From Pristionchus mayeri (taxonomy: Eukaryota; Nematoda; Chromadorea; Rhabditida; Neodiplogasteridae), in contig BTRK01000003.1 of the NCBI GenBank assembly GCA_036245805.1, positions 16,470,464 to 16,534,463 on the forward strand: a stretch of 64,000 bases of DNA, in the 5' to 3' direction. Below the pieces are notes generated by a model. It was not told the DNA's origin. It saw only the letters and a list, made by a program, of their open reading frames with translations, and did not search any database. Within the stretch, counting starts at the first letter, position 1; each line of letters opens with the position of its first letter. The translations under genes and the position numbers were made by a program. Of this stretch, positions 47,459 to 58,246 are shown in pieces.

Positions 47459-48725
47459 CAGGGTGCGCCATAATTACCCGGACAACTCTTTTCATAGCAT
47501 TCCCATCTTCATAATGGGACTTGAGCGATCTGGTTCAGATTAAGTTTATCAGCAATACAGGCAATACTAACATACTATCTAATTTTGATGGAACCTCATT
47601 TCGCTTTTACACAGGTCTTGAGTTTATTCTCATATCCAACTGTCAATTCCCGCAAGAATTTTTCATCGATTTCGTCTCATGCTTTGAGATGGGCGGCCTT
47701 GAGGGAGGTTAGTGTCGAGTTCTTGATAGAGGACATCTTGGCCTACAACACCTCTCAAATACTGAAGTCGAGGGTTTGGGATCGGGGGAGTTTGAGGGCC
47801 AATCATTCGGAGTGATTATTCGGGTGCATGAGTATCTAGACACTACTTCTTCTTGTGAATGGTAGCATAATCTTGATGAAAGGTCTAGTGACATAGATCA
47901 AAGTGGGAATGGACCTAGGGTAAAAGCGCGTCTCTGAGGCTGAGCTTCATGTAATACTCCTTTTTGATATTGACGCCCGGAGTGACAAAAACGAGCGGGA
48001 ACTTGCATGTTGAGAAAAATACATCCCAATCTCTGATGTAGAGGTGATGGCTGGTATAACCAGTGACTCCACAAGTATTTTAGGATTCTTCAGGATCAGA
48101 GCTAGTGATTATGCCATGTTGGATATTCAGGTAGCCCTTGATTGTAAAGATATTTGCATCGCTGAAAAACGTACAAAAGTACGCGGACCTAGCACATTCC
48201 AATAATAGTTTACGATATCGTTCTCTGCGGACCTTGATGGGACGTTCCTCTAGTCCGTGCAACTTAATGCTCATGTAAGGCCGAATAGTCAACTGGGACT
48301 TGATAAGACCACGAACGGTTACGTTCGAGCTATCGAGATTCTTATCCATCAGAATGTGGTTTCAAAGCATTACCCTTTCGAATGCTCTCTAGGTTCCTGG
48401 TGGTGGAAACAGAGATCAATTTCCAACAGCCCGGACGACCCTGTTCAGTTGAAAGCCTTTGATATATAATATAGGTATCGGAAGCAGCCGACTTGTGAAA
48501 GCTGAGTCGATCAGTGATGCCTCACTGTCCTTGTACAGCTTGATAATGCTGGTTGCATGCGACTAGACTTCACCATTATTAGAAGGCTTGACTAAGTGAC
48601 ATGACACCTTGAATAGGGAGACTAATGGCCACTCGTCATGATGATGCAATAGTGGTCGTGCATATCGATTGGACTGAGGCACGTCTAAATGATGAAATTT
48701 GTCCGGGTAATTTTGGCGCACCCTG
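47459..48725 (-). mobile_element. maT/mariner-like DNA transposon, complete ends, dead transposase
   Basis: 1267 bp between TA dinucleotides (47457-47458, 48726-48727). Terminal repeats begin CAGGGTGCGCC(A)(A/T)AATTACC. Minus-strand transposase pieces: VRRERYRKLLLECARS followed by FFSDANIFTIKG (first Asp region), PLVFVTPGVNIKKEYYM, and ITPNDWPSNSPDPKPS (third motif region). Stops and frame changes break the frame. The arrangement matches the Tc1/mariner superfamily, closest in style to maT. Confidence 0.85.
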
Positions 48726-50402
48726 TACATTGAAATTACAAAACTATCTGCTTAAAGATGAGAAATTCAGAAGCAAAACAGTTGCGCATTCCATATTCGA
48801 AGAAAACAGTAAGAGAGAGGGAACATATAGTATAGAAAAAGCGACGAGGCGATGAATGAAGCCTATGAATTAGAATGGGGATGAGGAGAGAAGGAAGGAG
48901 AAGGAGAGATGTAGGACGACAGAATAGAGACGGAGGGAAGATGGGAGAAAGAGGGAAGAGCGATTCACAAAAACACTGTTCGTCTCCTGCAGATGGGAAA
49001 CGAGGGAATCGACGGTGATGGTGATCACATTCGGTCGCACCACCTCTAGCACTTCCTTCATCCCTTGTTCATGCTTTCTCTGATCCCCATCTCCAGGAGT
49101 GATCTCCCCTCACTTCGTTTGTTTCCTCCCTGTGGATTCCATCCAGTTATGTCCTAAGAATCCGAATGGGAGTTCTTTATGATAGAGTGCTTCTCCACTC
49201 TCTTCCCCTCTCCACCTATGGCTCTCTGCGAACATTCCATATCTTCTTGCTCCTATTCACTTTATTCCTCCCTTTACTTTTAGTAATCACATTTTTGTAT
49301 GTTTCGAAGCTGCCTTCACACTACCACCTCCCAGCCTTCTTCCCCTTCCACATATCAAATCGTTAGACAATAATTTCTTTATTCATCTATTCAACTGCCT
49401 TATCAACTTCCTATCTTCTTTTCATTCCTAATGTCGTGCACAGGGCGTCAAACTGGAGTCATCCCAGGCATCACATCTGAACTCAATTATCTTTCTTCTA
49501 TGTTAATCATGGTTGCATACTGTAACGAGAAAGACGCCTCTGGGTACAGTGTCTTCTTCTATGTATGCTCTCCGTTCGTGAGTTCGATCATTAGCCATTG
49601 GAGAACCGATAACAACACACTCTTCGGAATGTGGATGAGCACTGTTTGGATCGACGACTGAAATGCTCTCATGAATCTCAAAAACATTTCGCCATGATTC
49701 AGCTTCGTCTTGGTGAAAATCATCATCACCTGGTCGCTAAGTAACGTACAATTTATACATATTTCTTCATTTTAGCCAAACAGTGACATCGATGTGAGAA
49801 AGTGTAAATATCTGAAAATAGAGTGACACACCTTAGTTTGAAAGTCAGTAATTATACGCAAAATGAGTAACATACGAAAAAGAATCATAAATTCAAATTG
49901 TGCAATGATCTGCAAATTTCTTCAAATTGTGCAGTAATGATATTCAGAAACCGTTAATATTTCCAGATAAGTCAAATAAATTACCAGAAGTATTAAAACA
50001 TTGTTGGACGAGAGCAGAAACACATGGTATAGAAAAAGAGATCAGACGATGAATGAAGCCCATGAATCACAACGGGGATGAGGAGAGAGAAGTGGAGAGA
50101 GAAGGAGCAGGAAGAAGTGAGAAGAAAAAATGCATACCCTCTAGAGTCATTCATTTCTGCATTCATTAGGTTAGTTAATAAACAATAAGTGCGAAGGAAA
50201 CCAGTATAAAGCCTCGTAAGCGAAATTATTTCCGAAGAGAAATGGATATGTTTCACGAACGTGCCAACTCACTCCGCTATTATTGTTTACATGCAAGTTC
50301 ACTCGACAATAATATTATTGTTTTCCATCTCAGTCCAATGGTCTCACTCTCGTCCTTCTCCATTCATTTCTCCCACTTGCTCCGCCGTTTTTGGGTGAGA
50401 AA
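48726..50402. other. Intergenic repeats of the gene array (right copy)
   Basis: Mirror of 34448-36112. It has two + frames (49166-49366 with a hydrophobic LLLFTLFLPLLLVITFLYV run, and 49431-49661) that I cannot assign to a gene. Confidence 0.4.
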
Positions 50403-51117
50403 ATGGGTGAGTTTCCTATTTTCGTCCTATTTTCTCATATTTTCCTTCCCATTTTCTCCAATTTTTGTTTGTGTTTTTCCAATTTTACTGCCAAATCTCT
50501 CCTAACCTTATTTGTTTGCTTATAATGGACTACGTTCTCGCCCATCCACGAGTGAAATGAAAGATCAAAGATCAATTTACAGGTAGCTCTGAGGGTCTCG
50601 GCGTCGGCATTGTTATCGTCATCATTCTCAGCCAGGTTAATGGATTTTTTATCTTGTTGCTTCGACCTCTCACTTCAATCTGCTCTTTGATCTTTGGTCT
50701 TTTCAGCTCTTCTGCTGGATCGGAATTCCGATCATCATCGTCTGCTGCGTTTGCCACTACAAGAAGAAGCAAGATGTGAGGAGAGGGGGAGGAACAGAGG
50801 AGGAGGGAGAGGGAGCGAGGGGGGGGCTGGTTATCGAGGGTGGATTCGCAGGCGGGGGGGATGTTGCATTGTGAACCGTTGTTTTGACCACTCCTCTAAA
50901 ATTTAGAGTAAAATCTTTAGACTTTAAATTTTGAACATTACTTGCCTCATGTACGATGAGATGAAGCTAAATAAGGGGAAAATGGACGGTGAAAAAGTGC
51001 TGGAAAAGTCTATAATTGTATAAAAACATAATTAAATTTCAGCAAGAGGCGTATCAGATGGCTATGGCGATGAATGGCCAAGCCTATCCACCACCACCTC
51101 CTCCTCCTGTCTCATAG
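50403..51117 (+). CDS. Proline-tailed small membrane protein, member A' (right copy)
   Basis: Four exons join in phase: ATGG 50403-50406, 50583-50635, 50707-50775 and 51043-51117. The 66-residue product is MGSSEGLGVGIVIVIILSQ, LFCWIGIPIIIVCCVCHYKK plus KQD, then QEAYQMAMAMNGQAY followed by seven Pro and VS. One long hydrophobic stretch of ~30 residues with four Cys is followed by a basic KKK stop-transfer and a proline-rich cytosolic tail. This architecture recalls minimal Shisa/CYYR1/VOPP1-type single-pass proteins, without their Cys-rich ectodomain; homology is not proven. Exon sizes are identical in paralogue C. Introns 1 and 2 end in AAAGATCAAAGATCA and TTTGATCTTTGGTC-type tracts. Flanks are shared with C (upstream) and with B, C and D (3' UTR). 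Confidence 0.75.
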
Positions 51118-51790
51118 AAGACTAGAAGATCAACCTACACCCTTTCTTCAGTAGAGTACATGCCAATGTGTGATCGCATTTGCATCAGATAAAGACTGTT
51201 TCAATTGGTCTACAACGAGACGTTTTGTTCCCTGGCATCTAATTTCTATTGACTCATTATGTTTAGAGCGGTCTGAGACAAGTAACTATAAAGGAGCCAA
51301 TAAATCACAAAAAACGAAGCGATGTGTGCTTGGGAAGTGGGCTTAATATTGCGATTTTTGCCTAACAAAAATAAAGCTTGAATTTCACGCGAAAAGATGA
51401 CGACACGCTACTCACTTTGCAGAGTTCTTATCATAGGTTAGAGAAATCGACAGAACAACCAAATCAAAAAATAGAGTGAAGAAGCTGTCATTCTGTACAA
51501 ATGAAGGAGTTAAAGGAGGAGTATAGTCAAACGCGCGCCCGGTTGAAATATGTTTCAATTAGAGGAGAACTCTTCAAGTCGCGTACTCTCTTTATTGCAA
51601 TATTCGGAACTTGGAGAAGACACTTTTAATTATGCTATTGGAAGCTTGTTACAGTTCCAGAAAGTAACGGCTCTGTTCCCTCGCAATATCCCATAAAGCC
51701 TTTTCTTTATGGATTCTTGTGCTCCTTTCTCCAGAAGGCGGACGCTGCATACAAACGATTTCACCATTACTTTGTAAGCTCCAATTGCTT

Positions 51791-51993
51791 TCACCAAAGA
51801 CTATCTTGTTCCGCACGGGCAAAAAGGCTTTCAGGAACATTTGTTATTTGTTGTAGTTTTAAATAGGTAGTAAACGAAGGCCACCTGTTATAGAGATGAA
51901 AGCCAATCATGTAGATAGCAACTCCATCTTGATGTGCATTGAAATCCAAAATTAATCGTGAGTAATCGCTCAAGTGAGGGAGAGTATAGATCT
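51791..51993 (-). CDS. Exon of an unrecognised minus-strand gene crossing the right edge of P2
   Basis: After the acceptor TCTTTTGCAG the frame reads EIYTLPHLSDYSRLILDF then VAIYMIGFHLYNRWPSF and stops at 51791; a later frame downstream (EKGAQESIKK) looks like continued coding. It spans the P2 boundary, so only part of it was copied to 32908 onward. No family is recognised. Confidence 0.35.
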
Positions 51994-52481
51994 CTGCAAA
52001 AGAGAAATGGGTAATTAGAAATGAAGAACGCATTTTGAACAAAACAAAATACTTTATTCGAAATTGCAGAAGGTTTTTTTCCTAATTTTGCTAAAAGTCA
52101 TCGATTAGTGGCTGAGAAATAAACGGGCGGACTGGAAGAGATAAGGAGGGGAAGAATTACAAGAAGTAAAGAGAATGGAAGAGGAGATAAGAAAGGAAAT
52201 ATTGGCGAATGGGATGAAGAAGGAGAAGTGCACTTGCTGATAATTAACGAAAAACACGATATGTGAACGGATCTATGTGAAATTGTTTCATATGGTGCGA
52301 GTACGGGATAAACAATAATTCTATGGAAATGGATAGTTCGATTTTTTGTTGATTTATCTCTTGGAAACACACAATATGAAATCAAGAGTGATTAGAGCAA
52401 AATCATTGCGAGGGTTAGGAGAAGGAGGAGAGATATCAACGACAGAGAACTGCAGATTAATGGGGGTGAAGCGAAAAGGAG

Positions 52482-52568
52482 CAATCGTCTGACTCTCTTC
52501 AGTTTGCACGCTCTCTCGTCTCTCTGACCGGCGAGATAGCGTGCAAACTGAAAAGAGTCAGACCATTG
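52482..52568. repeat. 37-bp-arm hairpin (first of a related pair)
   Basis: Inverted repeats CAATCGTCTGACTCT...GCTCTCTCG pair across a ~12-bp loop. A related hairpin is at 63647-63732. A shared block GGACCGACG..CGGATACTGGTA sits next to both. Confidence 0.75.
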
Positions 52569-52629
52569 TTCAGCGACGGGCAGCGTATGGACCGACGCTC
52601 GGATACTGGTAATCACTCAAATATTATTA

Positions 52630-54120
52630 GTCAATTTTATCAGGTTGGAACAAAAGTTTTGTCCGATTTTAATATTTTGGTTTTCTTACAAGCAACATCC
52701 TTCATTTTCGACCGATTTTTAAATGGCTATTCTCACACAATAAGTGATTCAACAGTCTGTATAGCGCACATTTGTACAGCTCTATAACATCGGGATTGTG
52801 GTCGCAGTGCGAGGCAAAACTCACCGTAATAGGTAACTGGGCTATTAATTTCTCCGAGTTCCAATCTACCGGTCTAAGAGATAGTGCCAATCATATTATA
52901 TTTTTGGAAAGTACCATGGTCGTGTATTACATCAGAAACTTAAAATGAATTCTAACACGAAAGGTCAACTTGAAAAATGCACGAATTAGCATGACCTCAG
53001 ATGAATTTATCTACCGTGCTTTCAAATCTTTAGGCTTAGAGATTAAAAAATACTGAAAATGTATAGATCCGGCCATGATCAGCACACTACTTTAGTTATC
53101 TAATTGTGCGATCCTCCTGTCACAAGCCAATTTTATTTAAATATTGATGTTCAAAATTCAACATTAAAATCGACATATTTTACCAGTTCTTGTCTCACAT
53201 ACAGTTTATAAGCTCGTTATTTTTCGATTACATTCCGAAGCTGACCCTACCCTATTGCATTGTGGCTTGGGTAAGTTGTGTGAAAGGTACTTTTGGTAGA
53301 GAAGTAATAATAGCCTGGACACCAAAAGTCGGAATTTTGGATGTTTCTCAAGTATAATATGTTTTTTAAAAATCAAAAATTTGAGAAATATGAAGATCAG
53401 TTCAGCTAGACTTTTCTAATGTATGAATGACGCAATAGTAGTACACTATATCGCCCCTATTCTAAGCACTGTCATTTTGATTATCGGGGCAGGAATACTA
53501 ATCGATTGAACAGCTCCATCACTCCATCTTACTCTTTGTTCCTCATGTAATTCGAGGAAGGGGTGTATCAACCCCACCATTCAACCCAGGTTTAGAAAGT
53601 ACTAGACATGGGCTTCTCAAAAATATATGTGAAGTTGCCCCACGATTTTTCTCTTCTACAAAATAGTGATCCAAACATTTTTGAAAAAAAATCCGAAACT
53701 TGGTTTGATGACAATCATCAATTTCTCGTATGCCGTGAGTCGCTTATTTGATCTGAACATGTACAAGGAATGATCAAGTCTTCTACCTAATTACGCTACT
53801 GAGTTAGCTCAATGCGATTTGAGATGATGGTTCTACGCGAGCTCAAACGTCGTTCACGAAATCGGACAGAACTTATGTTCCAACCTAATACTATTATTTT
53901 TTTTCATTTTGTACATACAGTGTTCCATTTTTAGCACTCGAATATCCCATTTCTCTTTGTTTTTTAACTGTTGAAAAACCTACAATTATCAGTTATAAAA
54001 TGATACAGAAAAAAATAAGAATGATGAATCTCGAACGCTTTATTTTTTCACCCTCTGAAGAGTTCTAAAGTGACCAGTTCTAAAAATGATACAGTCCCGC
54101 ACGCATATCCCTTGTTTCAA
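52630..54120. other. Intergenic, one possible orphan exon
   Basis: AT-rich. 53211-53270 reads FISSLFFDYIPKLTLPYCI between ACATACAG and GTAAGT and could be an exon. I found no partner exons. Confidence 0.3.
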
Positions 54121-54528
54121 TTTCATAGTTACATGTGTAACACACATTGATACTTTATGAACAGTAACTGCGAAGGAAACCAGTGTAAACCCTCATAAAC
54201 AATATGCTATCCGAAGTTTCACGAGCGCGGACGTGCCATCTATTGTTGTTCATGTGTATCTCAATCTAATATGTTTCTCTAATAGCCTCATATGTTTCAC
54301 TACGTGCACGAGTCCAATCGACAATTATTGACTACGTGCAAGTTCAATAGATCAATATCAATTATTGGTCCATTTTCATATTTCATATCGATTACGTGCA
54401 ATACCTGCAAAGTGCAATGCAAAAGTTCAATAAATTGATATTAATAAGTCCATTTTCATATTCCATCTCAGCCTAATGGTCTCACTCATTCACTTCTCCA
54501 TTCATTTCTCCCACTCCCTCCGCTGAAT

Positions 54529-55147
54529 ATGGGTGAGTTTCCTATTTTCCTCCTATTTTAGTCTATTTTCTTCCAGTTTTATTGACAATTCTTTCCTAAA
54601 TTCGTTTGCCTTCACCGCTCTCGCACATTCACAAGGGAAACGCAAAGATCAAAGATCAATTTACAGCTGGTGAGTCAGAACTCGGCGTCGGCCTCCTTAT
54701 CGTCATCATTCTCAGCCAGGTTAATTATTTTTTGTTCTTGTTGCTTCCACTTCTAACTTAAACCTGAACTTTGATCTTTGATCTCTGGTCTTTTCAGCTC
54801 TTCTGCTGGATTGGAATTCCTGCCATCATTATCTGCTGCATTTGCCACTACAAGAAGAAGCAAGATGTGAGGAGGGGAGGGAGAAGGAGGACTTTCACGT
54901 CGGGAGAAACAATGTTGCATTATGAATCGTTGCTTTGAACAATTCTCTAAAAATTAGAGTAAAAGTTTCAGACGTATTTTGAGTGAACATTACTAGCTTA
55001 AAGAAAAGGAAAATTGACGGTGAAAGCGAGCTTGGAAAATATAAAATTAGTAAAAAACCAATAAATTTGCAGCAAGAGGCGCAGCAGATGGCTATGGCGA
55101 TGAATGGCCAAGCCTATCCACCACCTCCTCCTCCTCCTCCCGTCTAG
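54529..55147 (+). CDS. Proline-tailed small membrane protein, member C
   Basis: Exons ATGG 54529-54532, 54667-54719 (53 bp), 54798-54866 (69 bp) and 55073-55147 (75 bp) join in phase. The peptide is MAGESELGVGLLIVIILSQ, LFCWIGIPAIIICCICHYKK plus KQD, then QEAQQMAMAMNGQAY followed by eight Pro and V. It is in single-copy right flank, so it is an independent paralogue of A'. About 400 bp upstream (from 54155) and the 3' UTR (GATCAACCTACACCCTTTCT) are homologous to A', which supports tandem duplication of whole gene units. Confidence 0.8.
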
Positions 55148-55487
55148 AAGACTAGAAGATCAACCTACACCCTTTCTTCAGTAGAGTACATGTCAATGTG
55201 TGATCGCATTTTGCATCGGATAAAGACAGTTTCAATTGGTCTAAAATGTTGCGGTTTCCTGGCTCCCGGGCAAATGCAACCAATACAAAACCACGAATCA
55301 AACTGATTCCCGAAGTTAATTAAATGGGAATGAAAACGACTGAATACGTGCAAAGTCGTTCGACTATTATTCATTACGTGCAAGATCACTAGATTAATAT
55401 TGATCAGTCCATTTTCAAATTTCACCACTGTCTAATAGTCTCACTCGCTCCCTTCTCCATTCATTTCTTCCACTTCCTCCGCCGATA

Positions 55488-57609
55488 ATGGGTCGTTCTG
55501 AGGAGGGTGAGTTCATTTCTTTTTTTCTTTTGTTTTGTTCTTCCTATTTAATTCTAAATTCTTTTGTTAATGAAACTAACCTCACTATGGACTTGTCGGA
55601 TGAGAACTATGACGTCATACCGTCTTTGATAAATCAGAGTACCGCCATTGATACATCTATAGCATGTCCTTATAATTGTTATCCGACCAAGTGCCATCGG
55701 ATCGACCCGTTCTGGCAATTATCACTCGTTGCAGCTGCACTCGTCATATGCTTATGGATCACCTGCGTTCTTCTCGCGGTCAGTTGATCTTTGATCTTTC
55801 CGATTTTCAAATTATAACTCAGGCTGCGATTGCATGAAACTTTGTGCACGGTTAACACCAGGCTATAACATTCGACATTTTCTTGATCTTTGATCTTTGC
55901 AGATCTTCTGCACCTGCGGCGTTCCGGCCATCGTCATCTGCTGCGTGTGGCGCTTTATGAAGCAGCACGATGTGGGGAGGGGAAACGAGGGGGGAGAGAT
56001 GGGAGATGGTAATCGGGAGGTGGGGAGGAAGGGTGAAAACTATACATAGACACGGCAAGCTCCGCCCACTCGGCCCTGACACTTTTCCCCTTCAAAGTGA
56101 GATCAGGGAGACACAGACTTCATTCGCAACCAAATCACTAGCTCAAAAATGAATTTGGAAGCTCTTTTCATCCTCTTTCGAATGAGCCTCCGGGACCCTA
56201 GAAAATCCTTCTATAAGTAGGTCAGCATACAAGTTTTATTGAGCATCGTAGCTCAGAAAACTATAAAAGTCGTATGATGACCTACTCAGAGAAGGATTTT
56301 CAAGGGTCCCAGAGACTCATTCGAAAGAGGGTGAAAAGAGCTTTCAAATCCATTTTTGATCGAGTGATTTGGTTGATAATGAAGAATGTGTCTCTACGAT
56401 CTCGAAACGCTCGCTACTCTCACTGCTTCCTCTCCTCCCTCTCCCTCCACTCTCACCCCCGTTTCTCACCCGGCGTGACTAGAGAGCGCCGCTCCTACGA
56501 GAGACCTCGAATGCACCACTCTCTCGCCTCCCCTTGCAACGGTGAGGCGCAACCGGGAAAGTGCGAAGCTATGCCCAAATTTTTGGCGATTCGACTGGGG
56601 AGGGGTCGGGATTGGCTCCGCCCCTCTCGCACTCGTCTCGCTTTTCCGCTGCTCACCGTTGACACCTTTTTACCTAATTTACGAGCTCCAGTACGATTCT
56701 GAGATAAGATATCGACAAACGGCCAAAACTATGATCTTATGTGCGCCCCAACGGGCAGATCGAGCATAGTTAGGGTGGAATAGCTTCATGTCGGCTATAA
56801 CCCTTGTGGTCCCTAACTATACATAAAGTAGGAGAAGAGTGTCGCATCTTAGTTTCGAGTGAATATTAATAGTGTCTTGTCAGATGTGATCGGGGGGGGG
56901 GGGGGGGGGGAGGGGAGGGGAGGAGGAGGGGGCGATAGGAGGGAAGAGACTATGAAAGGCTCTTCATCGCTCCTTTCAGCTATTAATGCCCATTAATGCC
57001 CCTTGAAATTCTTTGGAAGTAGAGTTGTGCAAACGATAACAATATTTCCTCGATATTTTCCACTCTTTTCTAGAATTCCGATAAATTTCTAGACATCGTA
57101 GTTGGTCTCTCTTTGTTTCAATATATAATTTTTCGTTGTGTTTCAAGAACCATTTAAATGTTTTTCCCCCGATAGTATCGCTTATTGAGACGGAATTACG
57201 ATGCATAGCTAATGGCTTCATTCTGATATATCGGTTATCGTTTGCAAATGCCTATTTGGAAGCAAAAGCCGTGAACAATAGCATACAATGAGGAACCACT
57301 ATAATAAGGGAGTGGAAATGAGGGGTAGATCACCAGTTAGGGAACGAAGATGTATATGGTATGGAAATGTTACTGCAAATTTGTGTGAGCAGGGAACAAT
57401 AGATGTAGATACTATTCTCCTTCCTTCCTCGCCACTAATCAGTAATTGAAATACCACGTTCTTTGGTAGTGCAAAGCCAGAAATTTTTTTTAAATTAAAA
57501 AAATAATATACTTCATTTACAGGAAGAGGAGCAGCAGTTGGCTAGGGCCCCTGTGGTAATGCCAGTCAATCAGCAGGCCTGTCCACCCCTTCCTCCTCCT
57601 TCCGGATAG
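55488..57609 (+). CDS. Proline-tailed membrane protein, divergent member D
   Basis: The start is either 55488 (MGRSEEGEF..., which would add a hydrophobic signal-like run) or 55587. Exon to 55778, then 55903-55971 (69 bp as in the paralogues) and 57523-57609. From 55587 the peptide is MDLSDENYDV, a Cys cluster CPYNCYPTKCHR, hydrophobic LSLVAAALVICLWITCVLLA, IFCTCGVPAIVICCVWRFMK plus QHD, then EEEQQLARAPVV and a CPPLPPPSG end. Unlike A-C it has a short Cys-containing N-terminal segment, so it may resemble the ancestral form. The last intron is 1.55 kb and holds a MITE and a poly-G run. The 3' UTR matches the other members. Confidence 0.7.
56108..56395. repeat. Hairpin MITE in gene D intron
   Basis: About 125-bp inverted repeats: ACCAAATCACT(A/C)G(C/A)TC at the tips and GGATTTTC(A/T)AGGGTCCC near the loop. 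Confidence 0.8.
56892..56940 (+). repeat. Poly-G tract
   Basis: An uninterrupted run of about 18 G followed by GGGGA repeats. It could form G-quadruplex DNA and is prone to sequencing error. Confidence 0.85.
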
Positions 57610-58246
57610 AAGACTGGAAGATCAACCTACGTCCTTTCTTCAGTAGAGTACATGTCAGTGTGTGATCGCATTTGCATCGGATAAAGAGAGTTTCAATTGG
57701 TCTGAAATTTGGGATTTTTGTTCCCTGTCATCTATTCAAAAAGTAAAAGGCGGGCTTTCCACCCCCACGCCAATTACGCGTTCTGTCCTGAGGATATCAG
57801 CGACCAATGCGTGAGGCTACCGCCCGTGTTGTGTACACGGGGTGGGGGATTTCTGAATATATATTGAATTATCATGTCTGAAACACGTTGCGATCTGGTG
57901 TGAGACAACATGAGTTTGGACAACGTGACGTAGTGTGGTTGGGAGTCGGTTATATTCCTCGGAGTTGTTTGCCTGACATCTTGCACTTCGCGCTAAAAAT
58001 ATGACGACACGCCACTCTACACTATGCCGTGCTCTTTAAAGGAGGAGTAAATGCAAACGCGCGCCCGGTTGGTATATGTTTCACCTTGGGACCCACTCTC
58101 TTCAAGTCGCGTGCTGGCTCGCCCCCTTCCCTGAGCTTTTCCTGATCTGGCTCCCAGCCAAGTAGCTATAACTCTGTTCGGAATGGAGATATCAATGTGA
58201 AAATTTCGGAGCTTCTTATAGTTGTAGAGCTCTAGGCAGTGCATAT

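Larger units (their letters stand above)
32908..51942. repeat. Giant palindrome P2 (arms 8.9 and 9.9 kb, spacer 283 bp)
   Basis: Left arm 32908-41800 pairs with right arm 42084-51942. Position sums are 83884 near the centre, 84838 beyond a 954-bp gap and 84850 beyond a 12-bp gap, so registers are strict. Small substitutions are present (for example in the frames at 33010-33201 versus 51649-51840). The spacer 41801-42083 is inside a mariner transposase. Confidence 0.97.

Noticed and set aside
49166..49366. Chemoreceptor fragment (hydrophobic run in frame)
   Set aside because: The hydrophobicity comes from T-rich DNA and no Str-type motif or joining exons are found.
56274..56702. 142-codon ORF in gene D intron
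   Set aside because: It starts inside a MITE arm and continues into repetitive sequence; no recognisable domain and no splice evidence.
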